Positions 22,315 through 31,650 of a stretch of 64,000 nt of DNA are shown one piece after another (the stretch's first letter is position 1; each line of letters starts with the position of its first letter). Both the position numbers and the translations under genes were made by a program. This DNA is from Parnassius smintheus behrii (lineage: Eukaryota; Arthropoda; Insecta; Lepidoptera; Papilionidae), in assembly GCA_036936625.1 (NCBI GenBank), contig JAUPFT010000012.1:48782672-48846671 (forward strand), given 5' to 3'. The notes below the pieces were generated by a model. That model did no database searches, had not been told where the DNA came from, and saw nothing but the letters and a program-made list of their open reading frames with translations.

Positions 22315-22600
22315 TTAAATTTGCAGCCTATATACGTCCCAGTGCTGGGCACAGGCCTCCTCTCATTTATGAGAGGGTTTTAGGGCAAGGAAGTGTCCGC
22401 CGCGCAGCCCCAGAGCGTGTTGGCGAACTTCAAATGTCTTTAAAATATTTTTTTTATTTCTTAGCCTTTCTTTCACGGGAACCTGGAAAGATCCCCGGTT
22501 AGATCCCCGCCGGGTGCCTAACCGGGCGGGCGGTGATCTAACCGGGGATGCTCGCGTAATGTAACTTTACAGCGAGCGTTAACCATCTGAGTATTATGTA
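22315..22600 (-). mobile_element. T3 tRNA-derived SINE, with a GC-rich inverted repeat in its tRNA-like part
   Basis: Antisense order: 'TTGCAGCCTATATACGTCCC', 'GGCACAGGCCTCCTCTCA', 'GAGAGGGTTTTAGGGCAAGG', then 'ATGCTCGCGTAATG' near the head. Colinear with 36411-36720 read in reverse. Where a single B box is expected, positions 22491-22549 hold an inverted repeat (see its entry). Confidence 0.75.
22491..22549. repeat. 21-bp GC-rich inverted repeat, one mismatch
   Basis: Arms 22491-22511 and 22529-22549 (ATCCCCGGTTAGATC outermost) with a 17-nt spacer that itself repeats TAACCGGGC. Confidence 0.85.
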
Positions 22601-22737
22601 CAGCATATTATGCCTAAATTATTAGTAAGTAGTATACACACACACAGACACTCACACAGTATATAGTTACTAACTAACTAACTAGTAATAATACTATTAT
22701 TTTTTTACATTGTACAGAATTATTAGTTACAACTATA

Positions 22738-22945
22738 TAAATAGTTGTAACCAATAATTCTGTATAATGGCGGTGTAAGAATATCCACTACATGGGCAGC
22801 AGAGTTTTCCTGATAACGAATAAAATAGCTGTGGTTGCCAATCCGCCTGCAAAGCGTGGCAACTACGGCAAATATCTTCCCTTTGAGGCGATCTATGGGG
22901 GAGGTCTATGTTCAACAGAGGAATTTAATAGGCTATAATGATAAT
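22738..22945 (+). mobile_element. Rep-M copy with 3' end
   Basis: 'GGCGGTGTAAGAATATCCAC', 'GCAAAGCGTGGCAACTACGG', 'ATGGGGGAGGTCTATGTTCA', 'AATAGGCTATAATGATAATA'. The 3' end resembles RTE LINE ends; Rep-M is probably another LINE 3' region (inference). Confidence 0.68.
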
Positions 22946-22966
22946 AATTCTTTTACAATTGGCTTT

Positions 22967-23021
22967 TATAAGGGGCTTAAATTCCATACACACATAGTGT
23001 GTGGAACTTAAGCCCCTTATA
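22967..23021. repeat. Long near-perfect hairpin (27/25-nt arms)
   Basis: Left arm 22967-22993 and right arm 22997-23021 with a 3-nt loop, one mismatch and a 2-nt bulge. Core arm: AAGGGGCTTAA...TTCCA. Confidence 0.88.
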
Positions 23022-23199
23022 GAAGTGTTAGCACCGAGTTCAGAATGTGAAAATATTTTGTTCTTGTTAGTTCTTTAAAGTCTGTTTTTATAAGAAGTAA
23101 TTTATTTTTACCCAAAACTTAAATGAACTTACAGTAAATTTGATGAAAAGTGGCCACTGGAGTGTCTATATACACACCTGGAGTCAACTTCACACATAG

Positions 23200-23355
23200 A
23201 GTGCGAGCGATGCGTTGTTACCTCTGAGCACTAAGCTGGAATACGTTACAGCCTTTCTCTCTTTACTCTTCAGACCAGAATACAGCAGTGCAACTGCTGA
23301 TATTTGGCAGGAGAAATAGATAAGACGACCTATTCAAACGGACTCCTAGACAAAA
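23200..23355 (-). mobile_element. Rep-A copy, heavily diverged
   Basis: 'GCGATGCGTTGTTACCTCTG', 'ACTAAGCTGGAATACGTTAC', 'ACAGCAGTGCAACTGCTGAT'. Both ends lost. Confidence 0.65.
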
Positions 23356-23959
23356 AAGCTCTACTTAGAACTTATCATTTTCCTTTGAGTTAAATTGTAT
23401 CTTCACAATCGTTATAGGTGGTCAATTACGCCAAAACCAAAGAAAACAACAACACTGCTTTTAAAGAGACAGCGTCCCAAAGCCCCTCCCGGCCGCAACT
23501 ACATCATTTAAGATTGAACAAACAAACTCCAGATAAATACGCTCTCGTATATCGAGATTGTATCGCGGCGGATTCGGGTTGCATCGAGACATCGGCCTCA
23601 ATCATCCGACGCGTCGGATCGGGTGACTCGGTGTCCGCAAACGGCTCCATTCCTCCTACGTAATAAGAGTTAAGATCGCCTGCAGATAATTGCCGAGTTT
23701 AATTCGATTAGCGTTAATAATTACACGGATCGCGGGTCCTTCGGAATGCGGTATTGATAAAAGCGAGTTATTTCTTTGGACTAATCACAAACGTTCTAAA
23801 AACAAAGATTATTTCGGGACAGATAAAGGTAGCTCGCCCTAGTTAGCCCAATTTATTTTTAACGAGAGTGGGGAATGATGTATCTATACCATTAAACAAA
23901 GTTGAAGTGTCGATTTGTACTGTCAAAATGCTTATTGTTAAGCTAAAAAAGTTTCTAGA
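23356..23959. other. GC-richer non-repetitive island
   Basis: About 23415-23860. The 81-aa frame (23418-23663) shows no domain or codon signature I recognise. No family match. Confidence 0.35.
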
Positions 23960-24120
23960 TCACGACACTTACTGATACGAAATAGCGGCATAATACTGTT
24001 ATTATCTATATGCTGGTACGTTATGAGAGCCTGGTTCTTGGCCAGGCCCCGGTGGAGCCGACTCTTTCGTGTCCTATAGTTAGTTGTAGAGGCTGCACAG
24101 TACCTAACACTTCTTACGTA
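23960..24120 (-). mobile_element. Rep-A head half, diverged
   Basis: 'ACTGATACGAAATAGCGGCA', 'TATGCTGGTACGTTATGAGA', 'CCCCGGTGGAGCCGACTC', 'CTTCTTACGTA'. Confidence 0.65.
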
Positions 24121-24599
24121 TGGAAGGAAATTCTGAAAAAGTAAAATTCATTCAAATCACAATCTCAATGTCGATCGAAAAATTACTAATAATATAAATA
24201 ATAACTTCACCATCCATTTTTCCATCTTTAGATTTATTTTATAAAACATGATCAAAATCGGTTAACATTTGACGAAGATATCGGGTAAATACCGAAAAAA
24301 AAACATGCAATTGAATTGTTAAACCTCTCCTTTATATTTGAATGCGGAAATAATCCAATTGACCTTACCTGATTTTTTAGATAAGTTTGTTTGTTATGTT
24401 AAGACTTACCTGTAACAAGAAATACATGGTTAATTCAAAAGTAAAGTAAGGTATTCTAAAGTCAAAAAGCCTATTCTTAAAGCCTACAACTACACGTCCT
24501 TTTTTATCGTTGGGTAATTCTATTCCATTGCGGGGGAATTGCAAAGGTTATTGCTAGATCTCTACCAGCTAAAACCCCGATGCGGTCCAAATTATATGC
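24121..24599. other. AT-rich stretch, nothing recognised
   Basis: No family match; no coding motif. Confidence 0.5.
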
Positions 24600-24885
24600 T
24601 CTGATGATAATGACAATGATTATCATCATAACCACAGCCCATCACAAGATCACAGCTGAGCATAGACCTCTTCCACGTAGGTACAAAGTTACAAAGCAAA
24701 ATCTTGAGCCACCTGCATCCATTGACTACCTGCATTTTTACTAGGTCGTCACTCCATTTAGTGGGTGTCCGACATACTACGGTTCGCAATAGTATGAGGT
24801 TGTCACTCGAGAACCTTTCTTCCCCATGGGTTGTACTTCGAGCTATCAGACCAGCCCATTGCCACTACACAGCTTACTGATCCAA
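24600..24885 (-). mobile_element. RTE-A LINE 3' end
   Basis: Antisense tail 'GATTATCATCATAACC', 'GCCACCTGCATCCATTGACT', 'TAGGTCGTCACTCCATTTAG', 'TTCTTCCCCATGGGTTG', 'GACCAGCCCATTGCCAC'. Covers the last ~85 codons of the RT polyprotein with indels. Confidence 0.8.
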
Positions 24886-25343
24886 AAACAATGACGATTA
24901 ATATAATTAACTTCCAGTTTAGCAAAAAAAAAATCATTATATTATTTCTTTCCCATAAAGCGTCAACTCTTTTGTCCTGTCACACACGACATGTGATCTA
25001 CTATGAGTGACATCTACCCTACATACGGTAACAAGCATGAAGATACGACGTACATAAACACAGATAATACAATAATAATGGCGGCAATTTGTACGAATTA
25101 CATTAATAACACAATATTAGGACGACGGCGCATCCGAACACAATTGAATTTCGCTCGAAACGGAACAAATTGCTTAATTACAATGGTTTTTGAGCAATTT
25201 TCCTATCACCCGGTGCTGTGACGGACAGACAGGACGGTCACGGATCAAAGCTTTACACAGCTTTTACTGAAGCACGTCCATAAACCATTATTTTGTTTAA
25301 ATACATCGATTTCAAAAGTCAAAAGTAAAGTACATACAGCCTT
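24886..25343. other. Non-repetitive stretch, partly CpG-containing
   Basis: The 72-aa frame 25003-25221 is unrecognised. Island at ~25060-25250. No family match. Confidence 0.4.
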
Positions 25344-25472
25344 TATTTTTTTTATAGAATAGGGGTGACAAAGACGAACCCACATCCACCTACATTTATC
25401 CTCGGCTAAGAATAAAAAACAGGTATGTTGTCACCCTTGAAGACTAAGATAGAATGCCTCAATTCCAGCAAA
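25344..25472 (-). mobile_element. Rep-A copy, head missing
   Basis: 'TTTATAGAATAGGGGTGACA', 'CATTTATCCTCGGCTAAGAA', 'GACTAAGATAGAATGCCTCA'. Runs directly into a T3 SINE. Confidence 0.82.
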
Positions 25473-25477
25473 AATAT

Positions 25478-25749
25478 AACACGTCCTATATATCCCACAG
25501 CTGGGCGAGAGCCTTCTCTAATTCTGAGCGGTTTATGGAGCAATAAGTTCTCTGCATGTTTGCGGACTTTACATGTTTTTAAATATGTTATTCTTCAGAC
25601 ATGCAGGATTGTTAACAAGGATTTCCTTCACCGATAAGCACTTGGTAAATAAGCACTCAAAATCGAAATCAACAATTTCATTGGTGCCGGCGGGGATCGA
25701 ACCCGGGTCGCTCGCGTAGTGTGTTTAGTTCTGAGCTACCACGGCTCGT
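25478..25749 (-). mobile_element. T3 tRNA-derived SINE
   Basis: 'CGTCCTATATATCCCACAGC' at the 3' side, 'TTTCCTTCACCGATAAGCAC' in the body. On the minus strand the head reads AGCCGTGGTAGCTCAGAACT with a B box GGTTCGATCCC. A/B boxes intact: a tRNA-derived RNA polymerase III promoter (inference). It replaces the head of the adjacent Rep-A copy. Confidence 0.82.
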
Positions 25750-27571
25750 ATTTAAGAACTATTGCTTATTTAAAAAATATCTTTGATCTAACATTATAAC
25801 AGTGAATTTATTATTTGGATCCTAAGAAAGGGGACTATATTATTAAATTAATACAATAACTTCAGACCGGTTTATGTTGTTAAGACATCTTTTGTAAACG
25901 TAAACATTCCTCACAAATAAAAAATATTTATTACATAAAGTAATAAATATTTTTAATAAAGTTAACTTTCAAAAAAAACTTAATTTAAGATATATAAAAT
26001 TAAAAAAATACACACATCGTAGATGCATTACATTAATGAAGCGGGTAGCAGTATATCGACTCAAAGTACCTATAAGCGAGCGACCAATTCTCGCTTGCAG
26101 CTTTTTCTTCAGATTTCCCACCGCCTTAGCGTTTTCCGATGTTAAAAATAAAAACTGGCCGAGCCCGTCTCGCTCGCGCGCGTTGCAGAATGCACCGGCC
26201 ATTATCTCCTTTTCGCTCTTTTGTTTCGACATGTCGACATCTCGCTCCGAGCTCCGCCCATTTGAGTCGATTTTACAAATCGACTGCCCGCCGTCCTTGC
26301 ACCTGTCTCTTTCGCGTTCGTATGATTTACGCGCGTGGGAGCGGTCTTGATGGATGCCTTGTTTTCGGCGTGCCGAATGCGTTTTTCGAAAAAAAAAAAA
26401 AACAAAGAGGCGCGAAGCTTCCCGCGCATTAGCTTGTACGTTATTAGCCGGGTGTAAATTCTGATAATGCAATGCGATTGTGCGAGTGTCGGGTATCGTG
26501 AGGTTGTTCGTTTTGCTCGGTAGGTGCGTTTTGTAAAACTATATTTACGATAATGTTATCTGAAGGGGTCGTATTACGTTACCTCCGTACGATCGCGGTG
26601 ATAAACGATTACCACGAGAGAGGAAAGAAACTGATAAAACGACGCCGTGTGACACAGAGACGGGTCTCTTGCTTCGTTAGCCTTCATAAAACAAGATGTT
26701 AGTAATACTGTAGTGTAATAATAAAAAATCATTAAAAATACCCAATTTTCCTAATAAGTTAAGCAGAAAAATATTAATAATAACGATTGATGAGATATGT
26801 TTAAAAGTAAGTCGAAATAAAACATCAAAGCCATTAGTTGGTGTAACCATAAACGAAAATGACCCTTATTGCGTTGACAGCAAAACGAAAATTCTATTGA
26901 GGGAGTAATATTGCAATTTTAATTCACTTCAAGCCTTGAATTTACCAACATAAGAGCATCGGTTTATCGAAATTTTCAGAATACTTATTTACAATTTATA
27001 GCTATTAAATGTCATTTCATTATTTCTTATATAAATGTACGAAGTTCTGTTGTAAAATCGATAACTTTTACCCGCCGCGATCATTAAGATGTTCTTTTTG
27101 TGAAATATAACGCATTCGCCATAATGAAGTCATCACCAATCCGTCTCCATCCAAGCGGATTGTGATTGTTAATGCTATCGCCCCTATAAATTTGGGATAC
27201 TTTATGGTCAGAAAACAGTTCGCATTAAGATTTCAAGATGGGCACGCGGAATGTTCCGCGCAAAAACCTCCGCCCGGTTGACACACTGCGATGCCGGATG
27301 CCGCTGTTGGCCTCTTTTTGTGTTCTAATCAAAATAGTTTACACGTCGCCTGGTCGGCTATGGCCGATGGCCAGAGCGCGTGGGAAAGCGTGTTGACTAC
27401 TTATGACTTTGTTTTGCGTTCATTTAGATTAACCTTAATTAGCCATTGAATGAATTTAATATGTTAACATTTTTTTTCACGCTGCAATCTTAAACGATGT
27501 GTCAGAGAACTAAAAGTACTTTTATCGTTGAGTTGATATACATTTACGTGCCACAAATTTTTATACCTACA
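25750..27571. other. Two GC-rich non-repetitive islands in AT-rich DNA
   Basis: Islands at ~26035-26660 and 27060-27420, CpG-rich, no match to any repeat here. Long overlapping frames on both strands (167, 104, 97, 75 aa) coincide with the first island, which argues against coding: the openness follows base composition. GCCATTAT at 26198-26205. Candidate regulatory DNA. Confidence 0.4.
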
Positions 27572-27870
27572 TGTATAGCCACGCTGCAGCTATATTACGG
27601 TTGTAGCACGAATAGGGCGGTTCGAACAGCGTAGGACGCCGCTCTCATAGAATACCAGCGTAAAATAGCAGTGTTTCGTATAATGAGTGTAGGTAATCGG
27701 AGACCCTTTTTACTGAAAACGAGGCATTCCATTTTAGTCCTTACGGGTGACAACGCTTCTTGCATTCTGACTCGTAATCGAGGATAAATGTAGATGTCTA
27801 TGGGCCACAGCATCCACTTACCATCAGGTGGACTATGCGCTTGTTTGTCATCCTTATTCTATAAAAAAAA
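27572..27870 (+). mobile_element. Rep-A copy, full length
   Basis: 'TGTATAGCCACGCTGCAGC' to 'CATCCTTATTCTATAAAAAA'. Its A-tail abuts Rep-E directly. Confidence 0.9.
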
Positions 27871-28510
27871 ACCGGTCAAGAGCGTGTCGGGCCACGCTCA
27901 GTGTAGGGTTCCGTAGTTTCCCATCCGTCACTATAAGTGTTCCCACTTATGAGTTTAAAGGTGGGTATCCATTAAGTTAGCGCTTCAGCACGAACGAGCA
28001 GCGCTCCGCGCTCCTGCAACTGCTCCCGGTAGTGGGTACTGTTGTTTCCATCCAAGTTCAAAATGATTTTCATAGAAAGTCCTTATAAAGTTCTACTTTT
28101 CAGATTTTTTTCATATTTTCTAAACTTATGGTTCAAAAGTTAGAGGACCCCACATCACATTGTTTTTTTTACTTTTGGAGCGATTATTTCCGAAATTATT
28201 GACAATATCAAAAAATGATTTTAGTAAACCCCTATTCATTTTTAAATACCTTTCCAACAATATATCACACGTTAGGGTTGAAATTAAAAAAAAATCACTT
28301 CCACTTTACATATTGGGGGGCTACCCTAATAAAACATTTTTTTCCAATTTTTATTTTACCACTTTATCGGCGTGATTGATACACATGTTGGTACCGAATT
28401 CCAGCTTTCTAGTGCTAACGGTCACAGAGATTAAGCGAGGACGGACAGACGGACAGACAGACATGGCGAAACTATAAGGGTTCCTAGTTGACTACGCAAC
28501 CCCAAAAAAG
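27871..28510 (+). mobile_element. Rep-E: widespread lepidopteran repeat with GGGTTCCGTAG-type ends
   Basis: Starts 'AAGAGCGTGTCGGGCCACGC', then 'GTAGGGTTCCGTAGTTTCC' at ~27903. Ends 'ACGGACAGACGGACAGACAG', 'CATGGCGAAACTATAAGGGT', 'GACTACGCAACCCC'. The GGGTTCCGTAGT start and ACTACGCAACCC end are inverted copies. I recognise the unit from lepidopteran genomes, class uncertain. About 27922-28053 does not fit the unit and looks like an insertion. The 71-aa frame across it is incidental. Confidence 0.65.
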
Positions 28511-28545
28511 ACAAAACAATATCACAATTTTGTCAAAAAAAATTT

Positions 28546-28597
28546 ATTTCATTTAAATATTTGGCGTATAGCTATACGCCAAATATTTAAATGAAAT
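28546..28597. repeat. Perfect 52-bp palindrome, no spacer
   Basis: Arm 28546-28571 is the exact reverse complement of 28572-28597 (26 bp each). Centre CGTATAG|CTATACG. Begins 36 bp after Rep-E ends. Confidence 0.97.
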
Positions 28598-28780
28598 GCA
28601 TGAGGATGTCTCTAGAGCCATGCATTCCTTCAAAACTTACTCACTATACGGTGTTGATGGGAAAGGAGACTTACGTAAACCCTATTAAAACCGAAATTTG
28701 GAATAGGGCAACGAATTAGACAAATATAATGATATTGAAATCGGGCTATGCAAATCGACAACAAAAACAAAAATAGGTTC

Positions 28781-28905
28781 TAAAGTGCAGTGGCTGATCA
28801 ATAAGTTGCTGCGATAGGAGTCGCTGGTTCGAATCCTGTACGGAACAAGTTTTTGTATGGCCTACAAATAATTATCTCGGGTCTGGATGTTTGTGAACAG
28901 TATGG
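28781..28905 (+). mobile_element. T1 tRNA-derived SINE
   Basis: A-box-like 'AAAGTGCAGTGGCTGA' near 28782, B box GGTTCGAATCC at 28826-28836. Body 'GGAACAAGTTTTTGTATGGC' and 'CGGGTCTGGATGTTTGTG'. Abuts an RTE-B end at about 28910. Confidence 0.78.
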
Positions 28906-28909
28906 TTGA

Positions 28910-29285
28910 TGAAGAGAACTATGTGGTGTGCAAGATGATGTTGTAACCAGGATTAAGAAAAGAATGCTTCGGTGGTTTGGTCATGTAGATAGAATGAACG
29001 AGGAAAGAGTGACAAAGCAAATTTATGCTGCAGATGTGAACGACAGAGTCGGTAAGGGTCGCCTTAGACGAAGGTTTATCGACGAAATTAGCGATATTTT
29101 GGGTCACATTAGGAGTACCCGTAACCGATTAGTGTATATGCGTAGATATATGGATATAAAAGAGACTAGAGAGGTGTGTCAGGGTCGTGCCAAATGGAAG
29201 TCCGTAGTCTCTGCCAACCCCTCTGGGTGATTATGTATTATTTATTATGGATGTTTGTTTTTGTTTTTCTTATGTATGTATGTAA
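28910..29285 (+). mobile_element. RTE-B LINE 3' end
   Basis: Frame 28928-29230: MQDDVVTRIKKRMLRWFGHV, DRMNEERVTKQIYAADVN, GKGRLRRRFIDEISDIL, then RRYMDIKETREVCQGRAKW, SANPSG, stop. Tail near 29263-29284 contains TATGTATGTATGT. No RT domain. Confidence 0.85.
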
Positions 29286-29789
29286 AATACCAACAATACA
29301 GAAGAAAACTTTAGAATGGAGGTAACTTTAAAGAAAAAACTTTAAATATTGATTAAATCTGTTATTAGAAACAAGAAGTCAGTCGATCGCGACGTTCTTT
29401 AGATGACCCGGGCGCCACGCCGGCACACAAACCGCTATAAATCAAAAGAGGGACAAATAAAAACGCCAGACCGCTGAAAACATTATTATCTTTATAATTG
29501 CACGTCAAGAATCGAGCCCGGGGCTACGGCTGCCGTTGTCTCCAGGTGATATATCGGTCCATGAATACGAGATGCGAAGACATCTGCCGCCTTATGAATC
29601 TCAAATTGCGTCTTGCTGTGATGACGAACGGGCGGTTTTGGTTACGGCAAAATTAGAGCACGTGCTCGCGAATTTGTGTACTTCGTTTCGCGTAGATACA
29701 AACGTTGTCTACGGGTAATATAAATTTACAACTCTGCGGAAAGTTATATGTGTCTATGAATTTGAAATGTGTTTTGTAAATTGTATTCT
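29286..29789. other. Non-repetitive sequence with a GC-rich island
   Basis: Island ~29385-29730. The 60-aa frame 29536-29718 is not recognised; flanking AG/GT dinucleotides exist but prove nothing. Confidence 0.35.
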
Positions 29790-30084
29790 TTTATAGAATA
29801 AGGGTGACAAATGGGCACATAGTTTAACTGATGGTAAGTGGATGCTGTGGCCCATAGACATCATGTCTATAATCGATTAAGAATCAAAACGCAGATGCGT
29901 TGTCACCCGTTAGGGCTAAGATGAAATGCTTCGTTTCTAGTAAAAAGGTTTCCGGTCCCCTACAATAACTATAAAGCAGCATTATTACGCTGGTATTCTG
30001 TGAGACAGTGGTCCTACCTCAATCAAGCCGATTCGTGCTGCAGCTATGTAGAGCTAGCATAGTTGCAGCGTGGCTCTACCACGT
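29790..30084 (-). mobile_element. Rep-A copy, near full length
   Basis: 'TTTTATAGAATAAGGGTGAC' to 'GCGTGGCTCTACCACGT'. Head-to-head with the next copy. Confidence 0.9.
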
Positions 30085-30109
30085 AATGTATATAGGTAGA
30101 GCCACGCTG
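30066..30109. repeat. Head-to-head Rep-A junction: perfect 15-bp inverted repeat
   Basis: CAGCGTGGCTCTACC at 30066-30080 and its exact reverse complement at 30095-30109, 14-nt spacer. Confidence 0.92.
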
Positions 30110-30247
30110 TACCTATATTATGGTTGTATAACGAATGGGTCGGCTCATCCGGGGAAGAACCACGCTCTCACAGAATATCAGCGTGAAATAGCAGCTTAAT
30201 ACTGTTGTGTTTCGTATGATGAATGTAGATATCAGGAGACCCTTTTA
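30092..30247 (+). mobile_element. Rep-A copy, 3' truncated
   Basis: 'AGGTAGAGCCACGCTGTACC' to 'GATATCAGGAGACCCTTTTA'. Stops where the hairpin at 30253 begins. Confidence 0.85.
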
Positions 30248-30252
30248 TGAAC

Positions 30253-30315
30253 TCTTTTAATCCACTGCACATTCAGTGATAGGTCTTCATTGCATGTGCA
30301 GTGGATTAAAAGAGA
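30253..30315. repeat. Perfect 21-bp stem hairpin with 21-nt loop
   Basis: Arm CTCTTTTAATCCACTGCACA(T) at 30253-30273, exact reverse complement at 30295-30315. Followed by a TCTTG-rich microrepeat at ~30333-30358. Confidence 0.95.
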
Positions 30316-31524
30316 CAAGAGATTTTGGAAGTCTTGTCTTGTCTTGTGTTGTCTTGTGGCTTTTGTTCAGCTGTGGACATGTTAGGTTCTGTGATGAAGA
30401 TGATAATGATATTAGAACGTCAGAAAGAAAGGTACTTTATGTGTTAAAAAATATTCCTTCTCCACACGTTTTTTACCAACAAGACTTTGGGCATGTTTTT
30501 GTTTTTGAACCTTAATACACATGTTTATAAAAAGAGTAAAAAAAACAACCATTGTACCGAAACCATCTGGGCTCTATGCGTTGGAGCTAAGACAACTAAA
30601 AGGCATCATTACGAACGTATCGAAAAAAGAACAAAGTCTTGTCTAACAATAAGCTTATAAGAGTAAATCGAGCCGAAAAACCAACAAATACGCGATAAGC
30701 CCGCCACGGGCGCTCCGCCCCGCCGGTAACGAAGCACCTCACTATCGATGTCTCTGTCAAAAACTGTCAAAAACGTGACGGGCGCCGTGTCAGCTTAACG
30801 AGCCACGCCGATGTGCTCCGTCATCATGACTGCGCGCGGATAAGAACCCCTTTCACAGCGCCATCTACCGTCTGATAGGCGAACTATGCGACTAACGAAC
30901 TAGAGTCAACGACCTACGATATTAAAATAAAAGAATAAGGATGCGAGAAACATAAAGATGCAAATGAACCGCGCCCCCAGGCGGCGGGCGGCGGAACGAA
31001 TTTATCGTTGCGCGCGCACCTCATTATCGCTAACAAGCAGTCGAACTCTTTCTTTACCCCATAAATATTATATTTTACACCTGCATTAAAACGGGGCCTC
31101 GGCCGCGGCTGTCAGCATGGATGCGCATCCTTGCGGACCTGCAATTAGTACGTTTTACGGTCAACAGATGTCGTTCGATTCTGTTTCATAACGTCTCAAT
31201 TCGAATTCCGTGACAGTTTGACAACGGCAAGCATTCCGAAAACCAATTAATAAACATGGCTCACGTCTCACAAAATTCTTACACATTATCATTCATATCG
31301 ATTTTTTATTTAAATCCGAAACTATCAAATAAAATTACGGCATTACTCATGTAAAAAATTTGGAACGTAAAGATGAATTTATTAAATAATATTGAAAAAA
31401 ATTGACTATTTATTACTGGCTGTTATAGCCATTAAAAATATGTTTTTTCATATTTACAAGTAAATATCAAGAAATAATTTTGAAGTACTTATGTAAGTTG
31501 TCATAAAAATCGATTGTTGTAGTT
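30316..31524. other. Non-repetitive sequence with a long GC-rich island
   Basis: About 30640-31250 is CpG-rich, with 'GCGCCATCTACCG' near 30858 and several TTTATCG/ATAAA motifs. No family match, no coding domain. Confidence 0.4.
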
Positions 31525-31650
31525 TGTTTTTTATAAAAGAGGAAGGCAAACGAGCATGCGGCTCACTTGATAACAAGCAACCACCGCCGCCCAAAAACAC
31601 TCGCAATGCGAAAGGAAATCCAGGTGGTGCATTGCTAGCTTTTAAAAAGG
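31525..31650 (-). mobile_element. Rep-A-related A-tailed repeat (second family)
   Basis: 'TTTATAAAAGAGGAAGGCAA', 'ACGAGCATGCGGCTCACTTG', 'ACCACCGCCGCCC', 'GGTGGTGCATTGCTAGC'. A cousin family with the same tail logic, common in moths and butterflies (from memory). Confidence 0.65.

Noticed and set aside
26139..26350. Splice-rich promoter of a house-keeping gene
   Set aside because: No transcript evidence and no downstream coding exon; kept only as a possible regulatory island.
25969..26472. 167-aa minus-strand ORF, with 104-, 97- and 75-aa ORFs overlapping it
   Set aside because: All frames on both strands are open across a GC-rich island, and none has a recognisable domain. Openness follows composition.
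29536..29718. 60-aa ORF flanked by AG and GT as an internal exon
   Set aside because: Too short and unrecognised; such dinucleotides are common by chance.
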